A stretch of DNA of 64,000 nt from Angiostrongylus vasorum (GCA_018806985.1 JADANN010000390.1:1178001-1242000); one strand, 5' to 3'. Shown: positions 42,271 to 56,484, counted from the stretch's first letter. Notes: generated from the letters alone by a model not told the origin. Numbers and translations are program-made.

Positions 42271-42779
42271 AACATAACCTGTTTTTTGAAATGACTTCTT
42301 AATATTGTTTATTACTTTGATATTCGCTTTGTGGGGGTGGACTCAAGAGTCCTTATGGTGGTGTTGAAGTCAATTGTTGTGCAAAAAAAGTAACATCAAA
42401 GTAAATCAATCACAGTTAAATATATGGTATTAGTTTCATTTTCTTTTCAGCCGTAGTTTTTCATTCACCAAGCAGTTATGTTTGATTTTTGCATTCTGGG
42501 CATTTTTACGTTTAGAATTGCCAAGGAATACTGCTTAACTTGGTTGTTGCTTTGTGATAAATGGTTGCATAATTGTTCGTATAGCGTTGTTTCATGTGAT
42601 AAATGTTATCTGGAAAACTGGTTCTTCCGATTTCAGCCAAGATAGGGAAGCAAGCGCACCCTGATTCTTACCTATTATATACCTTTCTATCAAGAGCCGT
42701 CGCTTCACCTTCAATGGATTTCCTCTCTTATTCTATTATTTATGAGTTTCACTTGAAGTACTTGTATGTGTTTCTGGAG

Positions 42780-44357
42780 ATGCCGTTGAATTTCGCTTCT
42801 ATTAACCCGGATTTTTGCGGATTTTGTGGTGCCATTCTGCAAACTCCACAGTTTGCTCCATCCAACGTCACCTGTAAGGTTTGCGGCTGTGAGTGGCTTG
42901 TGCGCGAGAAACGTAATGAAGTGGTTTGCCGGATTGAGAAGATATACGAACGAACGGTAGCGGACACCGAAGGAGTGGCACATGAGCATGGAGGAGATGC
43001 TGTAGTGGAACACGTTTGTAGCAGGTTAGTCAAGTTGCCGATGATGGAAGTAGTCGAAGTTCTAGTTTGTTGGGATCTCTTAATTAGGGCAGGGAAAAGA
43101 ATAATGAAAATATCTTTGAGTTAGGGAAAGAAACGAAAGGTAGGTAGTGCTGTAAAATTTCAGATAGTATATAACTTCGGTGTACTTTTTTAAGAAAATT
43201 GTGCTCAAAAGTATAACTGATATATCCATTGCGAATTGTCAGCACCAATTCTAAACGATTTCGGTGCGATAAAGGTTGAGGATTTGTTTTGCTCTACGTT
43301 AAACCAGAGATTTCGTTCACTGTGTAGAACTGTGCAGTTTAGGTCAATTTCTTGGTTACTGAAAATTCGATGTAGACTTTTACCATCAATAAGGTCGAAG
43401 TAGTTTACCTAAAAGGATGCTTCACGAAGCACATGCTTGATTTCTTGTTAATTTAGTGGACATTTTTTCCTTTTCTGTGCAATAGTATGAAAAGTATTTT
43501 TTTTTAAAAATAGTATTTTCCCAGACGTTTTTAGTATGCGGAGTTTTTGTATACTGTTGTGGTGTCTTCAGCGTTGTGCATGATTTCGCTTCTAAAATTA
43601 GCTGAATCAAAAATCGGTAACGACGTTATTTTACTGAAACTTAGTTTAATTGAGGCGTTGAATAAGTACCTCGCACGCCTTTAACATCGTTTTGTAGTAA
43701 TCAAAAAGATGAGGAACGTTTCACTCGAATCCTTGGTGCCATCGTTATAAAACTGAGTACTTAATTCAACCTCAATGATGCTGAGAAATTTGGAAAACTC
43801 CGGACCGCACGTGTCTGCGGTGGGGACCGAACCTGTTATTACTATTTCCGAGACCTAACGTGTTCGCCACCACACCATGCGAGTCCTTCATTTAGCCGTT
43901 ATCTCAGTTAGTTTTCTTTGTAACGGTGCCATCAGCAATCATCCATCAACAGTATTGATCTAGGGGATCCCAAATCAGCATTGAACACCTGGAGTCCGGA
44001 GTTTTGCAAACACCTCAGCTTCATTGTGGTTGAATTTTTGTATAATATCCTGAGGTGAAGACTTGTAGTAGGCAGTAAATAAAAAAGTAAAAGTGAATAT
44101 ATAATGTTTACTATTTTTTTCCTCTAAGTTATGCAAGGAGGGGGAAGATTTTCTGCGGTTTAGGAAGCAGTTGTTTCTATTCCTGTAAAGCCTGAATGGA
44201 TTATACAGTGCTGGTTTCTGTTCCCATGTCTAGTTTTTGCAGATGTGGACACAACAAGGCTTCCTACTCAACTATGCAAACTCGATCAGCAGATGAAGGT
44301 CAAACCGTTTTTTACACCTGTTTGAAGTGCAAGAGAAAGGACATAGAATACTCTTGA
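42780..44357 (+). CDS. rpoa-12: RNA polymerase I subunit RPA12
   Basis: Small subunit of RNA polymerase I, in the nucleolus, needed for RNA cleavage and proofreading during rRNA synthesis. Exons 42780-43024 and 44243-44357 give 119 residues (human 126). Residues 13-37 form the N-terminal zinc ribbon (Cys13, Cys16, Cys32, Cys35). The C-terminal TFIIS-like ribbon uses Cys80, Cys83, Cys108 and Cys111. It contains the hallmark TRSADEGQT, with acidic Asp99-Glu100 that would reach the polymerase active site. The start was chosen because the first zinc ribbon follows at the usual distance; in-frame ATGs further upstream would add an unrelated extension. The single 1.2-kb intron holds a family D foldback element. 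pas-1 follows after 158 bp, and I recall the same neighbour pair in C. elegans. Confidence 0.93.
43768..44080. repeat. Family D foldback element in rpoa-12 intron
   Basis: Left arm reverse (43768-43900, 'aatgatgctgagaaatttgg ... ccaccacaccatgcgagtcc') and right arm forward but shortened ('ccggagttttgcaaacacctcagcttcattgtgg', about 43990-44030). The shared spacer 'ccatcagcaatcatccatcaac' lies between them. Confidence 0.75.
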
Positions 44358-44383
44358 TGCATTTTGTTTACTTCTATGCGTAG

Positions 44384-46271
<1,888 letters not shown>

Positions 46272-46411
46272 ATACACTTGTGTTTTCTACGTGCTGGTTT
46301 GCTTCATAATTGTCACCGAATGTTAGTCGTAAGCAGTACAGCTGCACGTTGTTTACTAATGAAATACTTGTTAATTTAATGGTTAAATGTCTCTTCTATA
46401 CAAACTCGATG

Positions 46412-46417
46412 AATAAA
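46412..46417 (+). promoter_or_regulatory. Polyadenylation signal of pas-1
   Basis: AATAAA, 140 bases after the pas-1 stop and about 105 bases before the UTP14 start. The spacing is almost the same as between nuo-6 and TTC37/SKI3. Confidence 0.65.
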
Positions 46418-46521
46418 GGAATTTCTAGAATTTGCGTTATTCGTAAGAAAGTAAGTGTCATAAGTGATCAATATCTGTTGTTAGTTTGCAAACAGGATAG
46501 GGTATAAAGGGTCTCATACAG

Positions 46522-49500
46522 ATGTCAGACGATGAATTTGATGAAACAGAGCATGACAAGTTATTGGCTAGTGTTTTGGGACGCGAAGAGCAGGTCTCGA
46601 TCAAAAAATCCGCGAAGAAGATTACTAGCGACTTACTTATCAATTCGGTCAAACATGCTAAGGCAGCCGCATCATTAGCGAAGGAGAAGTTGGAGTTAGA
46701 GAAAAAAGAGGAGAAGAAGGTGGGCGCAAGTCAAACAGTTGCCGTCCCAGTCCATCGACAAGCCAGCGAACGGATTAAGGGTGCTGTCGGATTCATTGAA
46801 CTCAAGTGGGTTAGAATTGTCATTATGAATTGACTTGAAATAAGCTGTTATTTTTCTGTCTTATTTGCTTTCTGACGAAGATGTTTCGAAGACACTTTTC
46901 CAGTTATGATAAGGTTTAAAGTTTTCGAAGTCTGAATTGTGTAAAAACAAATAAATTCATTCATCATAAATCGTAATACCACATTTCTTTTGAAACTAGC
47001 AACAATATGTTGTCCGCAGTTACAGTGAAACATTTAAATTTTAAGCTTCATCAGTTTTTATGTAGTTAGGTGCATCTTTCGTAATTTTATTTATTAGTAT
47101 TTTTGCCGAAAGCGATTTAGCTTACGTGAAATTTTACTTTGACGATCGACATTTGTGAACTCAACTATTCTTAGGAAGGATAGAAAGCCTTCGGTGTCAA
47201 TCGTTCCCTGAGGTATGCGCCATACATTCGACTTCATCAGCATCGTTGGAACTGATTGAATGCATATTTGGCCTTTACAATGACTCACGGTGGCCTACCG
47301 ATATGTCGAGCCAATGCTGCTATCCTCTCAGACAAGTCTGGTACCAATTTTCCGACCCCGGGGATGGAAACCTTGATCGGCATGAGGCGCGGGATCGAAC
47401 CAACGACTACGTGTGTATTGCTGGATTCCTCTAACCACTGCGCTTCACGTGCCCCAGTCAATTTGTAGCAGAGGAAATAGTTATTCTAGTTAGACAAAAT
47501 TTTCTTTATGATTACTAATGGCACTGTTAGAGTAGAAAAGTCTTATTTTATTTTTGTTTTACATGACCCGTCTTCACGTCTACTGTGCGTATCCCAGCAC
47601 TTCTCACATTCGATTCGTTTGCTCGCATTGATTGCCCACGATGACCTTAGAACTTTTACGTGTGGCTTCAGTTGCGGCTTGAGGATTTTCATTTTGTCTT
47701 GAATGTCGTGAAAGTAGAAGCAGAAGACTGGTCGAGCAATTCTCCCAGGGTTCCTAGGATAGGCGGGCTGGAGCGTTCCTATTTGGATTGCATAGAGTGA
47801 CTTTTTTCCCGGCCAAGTCCGGAACCAATTTCCAGACCCCGGAGGGTGAGAGGCTTGTTTGGGCCAGGGCGGAATCGAGCTAGCACCATGCTCGTGATGA
47901 CGGACATCACTACCACTGTGCTATCCGCCTCCGCGTAGTAGAAAAATTGGCTGAGAGAAATGTAAAGGATGGGCATCTGTTGGGGGTAGTGGGTAGCTCG
48001 TGATCTCCCGGAAAGAGTAGTTGTAGGGTTTGAAGCTCATCCCTAGGTTGCGAGTTTTCCTCATAACACCTCGTCCTTGTGTTTTTTTCCTCAAAATACT
48101 GTCCCATATTCTTCTTAACGCTGAGGAAATAAGCTTGGATCTGATGAAAGACTATTTGGAATGTTTATGCCCTTCTGTCTTTTCCTTTTTATAATGATTC
48201 GCAGATGAATATAACGTCTTTTCCGAAAAAAGAAGCGGAACAGTTCGGTTCGATTATTTGTGAGTGTACATCTATGCAGAGTCTGGAATATGTTTTAAAA
48301 ACTTTTTCCATCACTTTTTTCGCTTGATTTGCTGGCAGTTTTCTGTTCTTCATCATTAAATATGGTTGAAATGTCGGTTTCAGAAAAGATCTGAAAATAT
48401 GGGATAATGTAGTCAAGAGTAATCGTTTGGCTGATCAGCTGTGTTTTCCTCTGGGTGAAGAAACCATGTTAGCAACAGAAAAGGCTGCAGACCGAGCCGA
48501 AGCGTTCAAGCCAAGGACAGAGTTTGAGAAGAAAATGTTTAACATGTGGAATGGATCGAAAAACAATTTGACGAATGACACTGTCTATACAGAAGCTGAA
48601 TTGGAAATCATTCGGGCGATGGATATTAAGGAGGTGCTTTAGTGATAATTATCCTCTTTTTTTCCTCCTTCTCATTGTCCTATTGTAAAGCTTACATTGT
48701 TTCGGTTATTTCTCCAAGTGTTTTTTGTCACTGGCGCGCATAGAACAAGTAGCAATGGTGTCGGTCATCACGAGCATGGTGCTAATCCGATTCCGCTCCG
48801 GACCAAGCAAGCCTGTTATCCCTCCGGGGTCGGGAAATTGGTGCTGGACTTGTTTGGGAAAAAAGTCGCTCTCTGCAATCACTGTTGGGATCGCTCCAAC
48901 CCGGCTATCTCAGGACTCCAGGCGGAAACGACTCGACCAGCATTCTACGACATTCATGGTGAAACGAAAATCCCTCAAGGAGTAGCCGAAGCCACACGTA
49001 AAAGTTGGAAGATCTTCTTGGATAATGGATGCGAGGAAATGAATGTGAGAAGTGCTGGGATCCACACAGTAGAAGCGAAGACGAGTCATATAGAAAATAA
49101 AAACAAAAAAATTTTTTATCACTACTTTGTTAATTTTATCTAATGGACTAACTGTTAAGATTTTTCAGGCAAGAGAGAAATTAAACCAAATGCAAAAGAT
49201 GCGTGCTCTTATCAGTTATCGTGAGGCAAAATATCGATACGCGGCTAAAATAAAGTCAAAGCGGTACGTTAGCAAGTCCAATACTGCCTAATACAAAAGT
49301 TTTTGGAATTATGCAATGTAGACAACATCTTTTCTAAAATCATCGTCTCTTCTATTGATTCATTTTCAAAGCAACTTTTAAATTCACTAAGTACAATATG
49401 TTGTTGCTCATTTTTAGTTATCATCGCATCCTCAAGCGACAGAAGCGAAAACAGCTAATCAAGGAGTTTGATGAGTTATTAATTCGTGATCCCGAAGCAG

Positions 49501-52500
49501 CGAAAGAGAAACTAAAAGAACTTGAAAATCAAAGAATAATCGTACGTTTTTCTTCTTTTTTTCTTTCATCCATGTAGTGTTATGTTCATTAGTCCCTTTA
49601 CTCTTTAATTAGAGATATTAATTCATTTCAATAGTTCTCTAACTTAGGAACGTGCATCTTTGAAACATCGCGCTCGAACGAAATTCCAACAGGACGTGGT
49701 GAAGTACGCCGGACGTGACGCTCGTGCCAAACAAGTTTTGGAAGAGCATCTAAGACTAGGACGGGAGCTTAAATCAAAAGTTTCTATGGAGTCTAGCGAT
49801 GAAGAGGAAGATGAAGATGAAGATAAGAAGGAGTCGTCGAAAATAAGTGTGTCAGAGATGATTAAGAGTGCAGCAGTAGCGGCTGCAAAGAGTTCTGGCA
49901 CCGTTATGGGCGAATCAGTTGAAGAAGCCAGTGATGCACGCATTGCCCTCTTTGAATTGCGAGCAAAAAAGCGTTGTGAATTGGAAGCGGCTAGAAATCG
50001 CGGTGCTGGAAAGTTGACGGAACCTTTGTTTGAGCAAGACAATGACTGGACTATCAAGAATACTTCCAAGAACTCTCCGAAGGAGGAGAATAACGATACA
50101 TCCTTTGATGAGAATAGAACGATTAAATCTCGACATGATAAACTGGGTTCAAAGGTTGGAGAGTGTAAGATTAAAGAAGAGGACCTAGAAATTGGGACTT
50201 CCATATCAAGTGATTCTAAAACTGTTAAGAGAAAAGTAAAAAAGAGGAGGAAGAAAGCACTTAGTGAGGCAAAATCGAAGGATTGTACTGCGGAAGATAT
50301 CGATGTGTTGTTCAATGCTGCCGAAGAGAAGATTGTTGAGAATTTGAAGAAGGTAGCTCAGAAAATGCGAGATCGTGAAAATGAAGACGAAATCACGCCG
50401 AAGAGGAAAAAGACTGTGGTGAATCCACTGAAAACGAGTGAAAAGGAAAAAAAGAAAGAGGTCATAGATATTTCCCTTGACCCGAAGAACTTTCTACAGG
50501 TCGAAACCACAAATCTGTCGAAAGTATCATCGGAACTAATGGATAGGTTGGACGAATTTGATGAAGGTGACTTTGTCTGTATTTTATCAAGTTTTATGTA
50601 TTTTGTCTAATTTTGTACTGTAAAGGAAAAGAACTTTAATGCTCGTAAGTGTGATTTAATCTATCGTTTATTTCGAAGTAGTTGTCGCTTTAAGATTCTT
50701 TCTCTTTCAAAAGGTAGAGAGATCGTACCAGTGTGCATGTTATTACAGAAGCTGAATGCTTTCGTAACTTTAGTAATGTTGGAACTGAACTTTATTTAAT
50801 CGTAGCAAACTTTTGGCACAGAACTCTATTAGAGCGTCAATAGTTATGGGCTTGTCACTACTTATCACATTGGTGAGGATGGTGCCTCTTCAATACCATG
50901 ATTATTTGGGAAACACTTAACGGACTCTTAAGACACCATTGACCCTGTTATTCTAAAGGTATATAGGATATCTCTAAATTGCTATTTTAACTTTATTTAT
51001 AGCTTTAATAATTAGGAAATAGCAAGCAGTTTTAAAGTTTTAGCTCAATACCGGCAGCTACTAATACCTAATACGAGGTCAAACACATCACTATATCGTC
51101 TTGGGAAAATTCCATTTGTTCAGTAGCTTCATTGTCTAAAATACGAGAGTTGACGAAGAATAGCGAAGAAAAACGACGTGTAAATTCTATCAATTTCTAG
51201 TTCAGTTGATGAAGTCCACTACTGCTTAGGATTTAAAGGCTAGATTTCGACCACGTATTTGTCATATATAGCTCACATTGTACAGTAAGTAGTAGTTCAT
51301 GGAGTTGTCTATGATTTGATCACAGTACGTTTAGGAACTTTGTTCAGAGGTTGTGGAAAGTCTACTGAATAAAGTCACTACTGAATATACGTTCCAACTT
51401 TTAAAAAAGTGGAGTATTCTCAATCCTCAGTCTTCTTTAAGCAGAAATTGCACCGAATATACTCATATGTGGGCTCGTCAAGAATAGAAGTGTTTAGTCA
51501 TCAGTGCTGTTGTAAATGTAGCGTTGATCTTGGCACATAGTCAATGCACATACTCTTAGTGGGTTCTATTACACTGTCCATTATTTCACCGTCCATAAGA
51601 TTGGTGGAGTTGAAACTTGGATCATCATGCAGTTTGAGGATTTGAAGGATTTCCTCTTCTCAATGACATGTTGGATGCTGGTTACGAGGGATTTTCTCCA
51701 AAAGCCCATGCCCGGCATTATTGGATCGTTAACACCACCAGTTCCAGCTATTTATGTATGGGAATTTTGCTGTATTATTGTGGATGCTTACAGAACGAGA
51801 ACGAATGCTGTGGATAGACTGAGCGCGAGAGGAAGGAGTAACTCGATTTCCTTTCTTTATTTCGTCGTTAAGCGGCGTTCTCAGCTTATTTCCTCAAAAG
51901 TCTAATATTAAAGAAAATAAGTTTTCAAACTCTTTAGCGGTTTCAAATTAGAAGGTAGCATTGTAGATCAGGCCCACATCGTTGCGGAGGCATTCAAAGA
52001 CGACGATGTTATTGGTGATTTTGAGGAGGACAAAGAGTTTGTAAGTTTTTATACGTTCTTATATACATTATACATATACTTTATACTTAGTGCATACTTT
52101 ATACATACATATCCTTTATGAAATTTCTACATTGTGGTGTACACATGAAACTTGCACGAAAAGCTCACGTCCACATTTATAGAGACTCACAGGTTCCTTA
52201 ACCAAGCACATTTCTCTGCATCAGTTATATATTATCACAAGTTTCTGTATTTAAGTAGTAAACATTGATTCATCGTCTATTTGTAGATTGAAGAGGGTGA
52301 ACGACCTAAGGACGTCGACCTTACTTTACCAGGGTGGGGTTGTTGGGTTGGTCCCGGTATTACGGAACGTAAGCGAAGGAAGCGATTCATTATAAAAGCG
52401 AAACAAAAGAGAAGGAAAGACCAAGGGAAACCTGGTGTGATAATCAAGGAGTTGGAAGAACCAGTCAGTTTACTGGAAGTGTTGTCTTGATGTTGTATTT

Positions 52501-52823
52501 TAACATAGAAAGCGTTACGTAAAGATTTTTTCTGCAGAGTATTAGTCGACTTCAACCGACTGAATTACCATTCCCGTACACAAGTGTGGTCGACTTTGAG
52601 ACAATGGTTTCCCAGCCAATTGGGAAAGACTGGAATACAATCGGAACCACTCATGAGTTGTGCAAGCCAGCAGTTGTAACTCAGGTAGTCAAACTGCTTG
52701 CATTCTTGCTGTCTTGTTTGGATAGCTCAAAAACAAAAAAAGCAGAGCTAATTTCAGGGTGGCCGACCAATACGACCAATAAATAAAACTGATATCATTG
52801 CTGGGAAATTGTCCCTTGACTGA
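46522..52823 (+). CDS. UTP14: UTP14, U3 snoRNA-associated rRNA-processing factor
   Basis: Nucleolar component of the small-subunit processome, needed for 18S rRNA maturation; in yeast it stimulates the Dhr1 helicase. Exons: 46522-46805, 48384-48633, 49169-49263, 49418-49541, 49648-50566, 51952-52040, 52287-52463, 52538-52684, 52758-52823; about 716 residues (human UTP14A 771). Family blocks in order: acidic start; LKIWDNVVKSNRLADQLCFP; KIKSKRYHRILKRQKRK; ERASLKHRARTKF; a Lys/Glu-rich middle; DDDVIGDFEEDK; DVDLTLPGWGCWVGPG; and the C-terminal FETMVSQPIGKDWNT, then KPAVVTQ. The start codon directly follows an acceptor-like CATACAG, so this may also be a trans-splice site. Introns 1 and 2 contain family A, C and D repeats. 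Confidence 0.92.
47176..47455 (-). repeat. Family A SINE in UTP14 intron 1
   Basis: Reverse copy from 'aaggatagaaagccttcgg' to 'ccactgcgcttcacgtgcccc'. Confidence 0.75.
47561..47938 (-). repeat. Family C repeat in UTP14 intron 1
   Basis: Well-kept reverse copy. Its head, on the reverse strand, reads GGATAGCACAGTGGTAGTGATG followed by GCTAGCTCGATTCCGCC, a tRNA-like A/B box pair. It begins 'acatgacccgtcttcacgtc'. Confidence 0.8.
47960..48075 (+). repeat. Family D tRNA-like arm in UTP14 intron 1
   Basis: 'gggggtagtgggtagctcgtg' then 'cccggaaagagtagttgtagggtttgaagctc' and 'gcgagttttcctcat'. The boxes are worn. Confidence 0.6.
48731..49092 (+). repeat. Family C repeat in UTP14 intron 2
   Basis: Forward copy, opposite to the one in intron 1. 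'gtgtcggtcatcacgagcatggtgctaatccgattccgctc' is at the head; 'gaagtgctgggatccacacag' is near the end. The 148-codon frame here is the repeat. Confidence 0.8.
50567..51951. other. UTP14 intron 5, no nested gene seen
   Basis: A 1.4-kb intron without recognised repeats. A 92-codon frame at 51627-51905 has no family signal or clear splice pair. I saw no convincing box C/D or H/ACA snoRNA. Confidence 0.5.
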
Positions 52824-53113
52824 ATGGAATTTTCTCGTTATTCTCTTTGTTGTTGGTAGAGCTGTTTATATGTTTACTTTTCCGAAAGTATTGTTGTCAT
52901 ATGATTGTCGTTTAACAAAGAAAAGTTTACCAGAGCCTCGTTGTTTGTGAAACAAATGGAGGTTTCTGCTGCCACCGATACTGACCTTCATTATCACTGT
53001 CGACATAACCATCCTTTAATCACATTATTATTTTCCTGATCATAAAGGATTATAAATTTATATCGACCACTTTCCTAAAGTGGTCTAGAAATGGCATTGC
53101 AGAGAAAATAGTG

Positions 53114-53822
53114 ATGGCGGATGACGACGACTACCAAGATATGGACAACGACGACTTCGTCGACGATGATGTTGAGGATGTCGATTTAGAACAGGGTGAA
53201 GACGAGCAGGATGATCACCGTATCGACATTATTAGCGTGAGGCACAATCTTACATTGCAGGAGACTAGAACCGATTATTTTTTTCTAGTTCAAAGCTTTT
53301 GTACCAGTGTTGCATCTCTCTTAATGCACATAAGAGCTTGAAGAAATCCCCGTACTTCTCAGGCGGAAAAAGGAACAGCTTCAACTGATCGTGTTACTAC
53401 TCCATTTATGACCAAGTATGAACGTGCCAGGGTTCTAGGTACGCGAGCTCTTCAGATAGCCATGGGTGCTCCTGTGATGGTGGAGCTGGAAGGAGGTGAG
53501 CGTTCCCTCTACATTTAAATAATTCTTACCCAGTGTGCTTGGGGTGAAGGTACTTCCTGCATACTTGAGATGGCGGCTCATAGCAAAGGAGAAAACGGTG
53601 ACTGACCTAGGGTAATTATATGGGCGAATGAACTAGGGGAACGGTGATAACCACTACTGAGTTCTAACTCCAGTGGAAATCTCATTTCCAGAAACTGATC
53701 CACTGGAAATCGCCCGAAAGGAGTTAAAGCATCGTCGGATCCCTATAATTATCCGGCGTTATTTACCTGATGGATCATTTGAAGACTGGTCCGTTGACCA
53801 ACTGCACGTAACCGACTGGTGA
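53114..53822 (+). CDS. rpb-6: RPB6, shared subunit of RNA polymerases I, II and III
   Basis: Structural subunit common to all three nuclear RNA polymerases, helping to clamp and assemble the largest subunit. Exons 53114-53236, 53363-53495 and 53692-53822 give 128 residues (human 127). An acidic N-terminus ([15 protein letters not shown]) precedes the conserved core [30 protein letters not shown] and [17 protein letters not shown], ending with [14 protein letters not shown] sits just before the ATG, so the ATG was taken as start. It is 11 bases after an ATTGCAG acceptor-like site. Last gene of the + strand cluster; atp-3 converges on it 239 bp downstream. Confidence 0.95.
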
Positions 53823-53911
53823 TACGCCGGTCTCCCATTCTTTGATCTTCATTATCTTCATTTCTAATTGTTACTTCATTTCAGGAATTATTGTTCGTTT
53901 TGGTTTGAAGA

Positions 53912-53917
53912 AATAAA
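53912..53917 (+). promoter_or_regulatory. Polyadenylation signal of rpb-6
   Basis: AATAAA 90 bases after the stop codon. Confidence 0.65.
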
Positions 53918-54061
53918 AATGGAGTTGTTTGTATTCGTAAGCAGAAGAAAAAGATGTTCCTTATGGAGGAATGACCTTACTCCATCAATAAGTACAGATC
54001 CAACAACAAATCAATAAATTTATCATATCTACAACTTCATACTTTCTAAAAAAATCTATGT

Positions 54062-55712
54062 CTAAACGGAAGCAGTCAAAGTCTCTTTGAGTTTCTTCAC
54101 TCGTGAAGCGATCGATAGATCTACGTATTTATCTCCTATGGTGACCACTAGGCCACCAATGATTGACGGCTTCACAACATAGGTAACGTTCAGCTTCTGG
54201 CCCGATTTCGCCATTTTGTTCAAAGCGTCATTTAGGGCAGACTCATGTGATTTGCTCAGTGGTTCGCCAGATATTACCTGAACGAAATCACCGTAACTTG
54301 TTAATCGAAATAGAAAGCCGGCCATACCGACAATACTTTTCGTGATGAATACTTCAAATGGGAATACCTGAACGAAAAGTTCTCCTCTATGAGCGCGCAT
54401 TATGTGCTCGTATGACGCGACCACCGATTCCAACTTGCTCAGACGACCATTTTCAGCAAGAAGACCTACAAAGAAACACTGTTGCAAATACGTGACTTTG
54501 CAGTAATTACCACTTCATACTAACTTGGAACATGTGATATGTTTACTAGGATCATAGCAAAACTCAGGATAAGAAATGAAATCAATTTTAACAATTCTCG
54601 ACCATATGAGCCCTATATGACTCCTACATAGCCAAAAGTAGTTTGAGATTTCTACTTCGGGAAAATATTGCTCATAAACAGTTTTATCAAACGAAACACT
54701 AGAAACTACAGATTTTTAGTAACAACGCACTTGGCTTCCTATTTCACCACGAAAGAATGTTGAATTTCTACAAAGCACAATTTCATTTTTCTTTTTTCCC
54801 GCAAACTCACCAACGGCCGAACGCGCGGAGTTCCGTCCAGCCATTTGCGATGTTGTCCTCGAAAGGCAGTTTTCACGTCAAAAGAGTTAAAAGGAGAAAT
54901 TCAACATTACTGTGATATTCTAGGAAAGTTATGAGATAAAGTGAAGGTTTTTGCACAAGTCTGTCAATTTTCAATCAGTTGTTTTAGTTATTAAGTTATC
55001 GCCACTTCTCAAAACATCAGCACGCTCGGAAATGGGAGTGGGATTGTTCAGGAAAAAACTAGCAGAAGAAGATAGCCCATATCACCTCAACGGAACATGT
55101 AAAACGGAGTTTCTAAAGAATCTCACCCAAGAAATTAACGGATTCCTTGGTCAATCCAAGCTTTTGTGCAACTGCGAGTATTACCTCCTTCTTTTTCTGC
55201 CCCTTGAGTGAGGGATCACGAATAAACTCCTTAAACTTTTCGTCTTGCTGGTAAACGCTTCTGACCTTATAGAGGTCTTTCTCCACTTGCTCCAGAGTCT
55301 TTTGCTTATGAGCAGCAGAGTAGAGGGCGCCAGCATATCGACCCTCGATTCCGTGAACCTTAATCATTCTTCCTAATAAATATAACTTCTTCGCGTCAAA
55401 ATGTCTACAACCGCCGTTATAATCCGACTTGAATAGAAAAAATGATGTACACTTATGGGATCTTGACAGGCAACATGACAACGCTAAAACAAGAAAGAGA
55501 TGGGTGTGTGACATGTAGATCGTTTATCCTTTACCTTCCGGGACCTACTGTGCTCCCCTCAGCCACTGCATATTCGTTATTACCCATCAAAATAAAAAAA
55601 TCTCCAAAATGTACAAATAGCTGAACAACGAATGTACCTGAGTGGGAAGTTTGACGAGGCCCGAGAATGCGGTGGCGCTCACGGAGAAAGAGCGCTTCAG
55701 CACCTGTGTCAT
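54062..55712 (-). CDS. atp-3: ATP synthase peripheral stalk subunit OSCP
   Basis: Links F1 to the peripheral stalk of mitochondrial ATP synthase (matrix side of the inner membrane). Minus-strand exons 55638-55712, 55127-55358, 54368-54465 and 54062-54277 give 206 residues. The first 25 (MTQVLKRSFSVSATAFSGLV) look like a mitochondrial import signal: basic, Ser/Ala-rich, no acidic residue. Family blocks: VHGIEGRYAGALYSAA, LLAENGRLSKLESVV, AHRGELFVQV, KPSIIGGLVVTIGDKYVDLS. The last intron (54278-54367) is 90 nt, stop-free and in frame. Its two boundaries share TTTTCGTTCAG/TTTCGTTCAG before GTA; the spliced form fits the family without an insertion. The exon 2 acceptor (ATTAAG) is unusual but gives the family sequence. 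A short alternative first exon may exist at 54811-54844. Confidence 0.94.
54811..54844 (-). CDS. Possible alternative first exon of atp-3
   Basis: Within the 661-nt second intron of atp-3, the minus strand has an ATG followed by 11 codons (MAGRNSARSAV) plus one base. A strong donor, G|GTGAGT, follows. Its phase matches the acceptor of the next atp-3 exon, so a transcript from an internal promoter would encode a shortened OSCP with a new basic N-terminus. It could equally be chance. Confidence 0.3.
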
Positions 55713-56470
55713 CCCTAAAATAATCGCACTACAGACCTAAAACGGATATAAATAAATCCAAAAAACGCGGTCCACAAGATTTGAATATGTTATGCTAGCA
55801 TACTGGTAATGCAACTTCATGGAATAGGAAAAGTGAGGAGGGTTAAGATGAAGACATTTTGGAAACACTTAGGGATTACAACTTCTACCTTAAGACAGAA
55901 ATTCACTCGAAAATATTTGGTCGGCACCTTACCATCAGTGCTAGTATACGTATTTCTGTAACACTGAAGGAGTAAAAGGGCACATATTGCCTCCACTTCA
56001 ATGCGTTTCGCACATTCAACATATTTTTGACACAACTCAACAAATTTTGGAGCAGCCGACTAACCTACCATTAGATTTACGACGTTAGTGAGGACAAATT
56101 TATCCCTATAGATAAGGCGATGGTATTTTCCACAAGTTCTAACTAGAGCTATATTAACCCTAAATACCTCTAAGAACCAGTCAATCAGCTTCTTCTAAGC
56201 TTAAACTTGTACAACAGAAAAGAAAAGAAACAATGTCTGCTATTCCTATGGACACTTGGGTGCTTACTTTTAATAATAACTATGCAATTTGAAACATACT
56301 GCTAACGGTTGTAAAAGTATTTCTTCCGTATATAGCTCTATAAAAAGAATAAACTGAGGAAAACTGGAAACCCTGGATTCCGAATATATCATCGCCCACT
56401 TTCTTGATGACCTCCACGTCTCCATTTGTTTGCAAAACATTCTTCGCTTTAAAAATTACATGTGTTTTAA
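55713..56470. other. Upstream region of atp-3, no gene seen
   Basis: Should contain the atp-3 promoter (minus strand). Nothing specific recognised. Confidence 0.45.
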
Positions 56471-56484
56471 CTGAAAATACTTGA

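Noticed and set aside
42603..42779. Longer N-terminus for RPA12 from an upstream in-frame ATG
   Set aside because: Would add residues with no counterpart in the family; the zinc ribbon begins at the expected distance from the ATG at 42780.
49644..50315. 223-codon Ser-rich frame on the minus strand
   Set aside because: Antisense shadow of the Lys/Glu-rich UTP14 exon.
51627..51905. 92-codon frame in UTP14 intron 5
   Set aside because: No family match, no splice continuity with UTP14.
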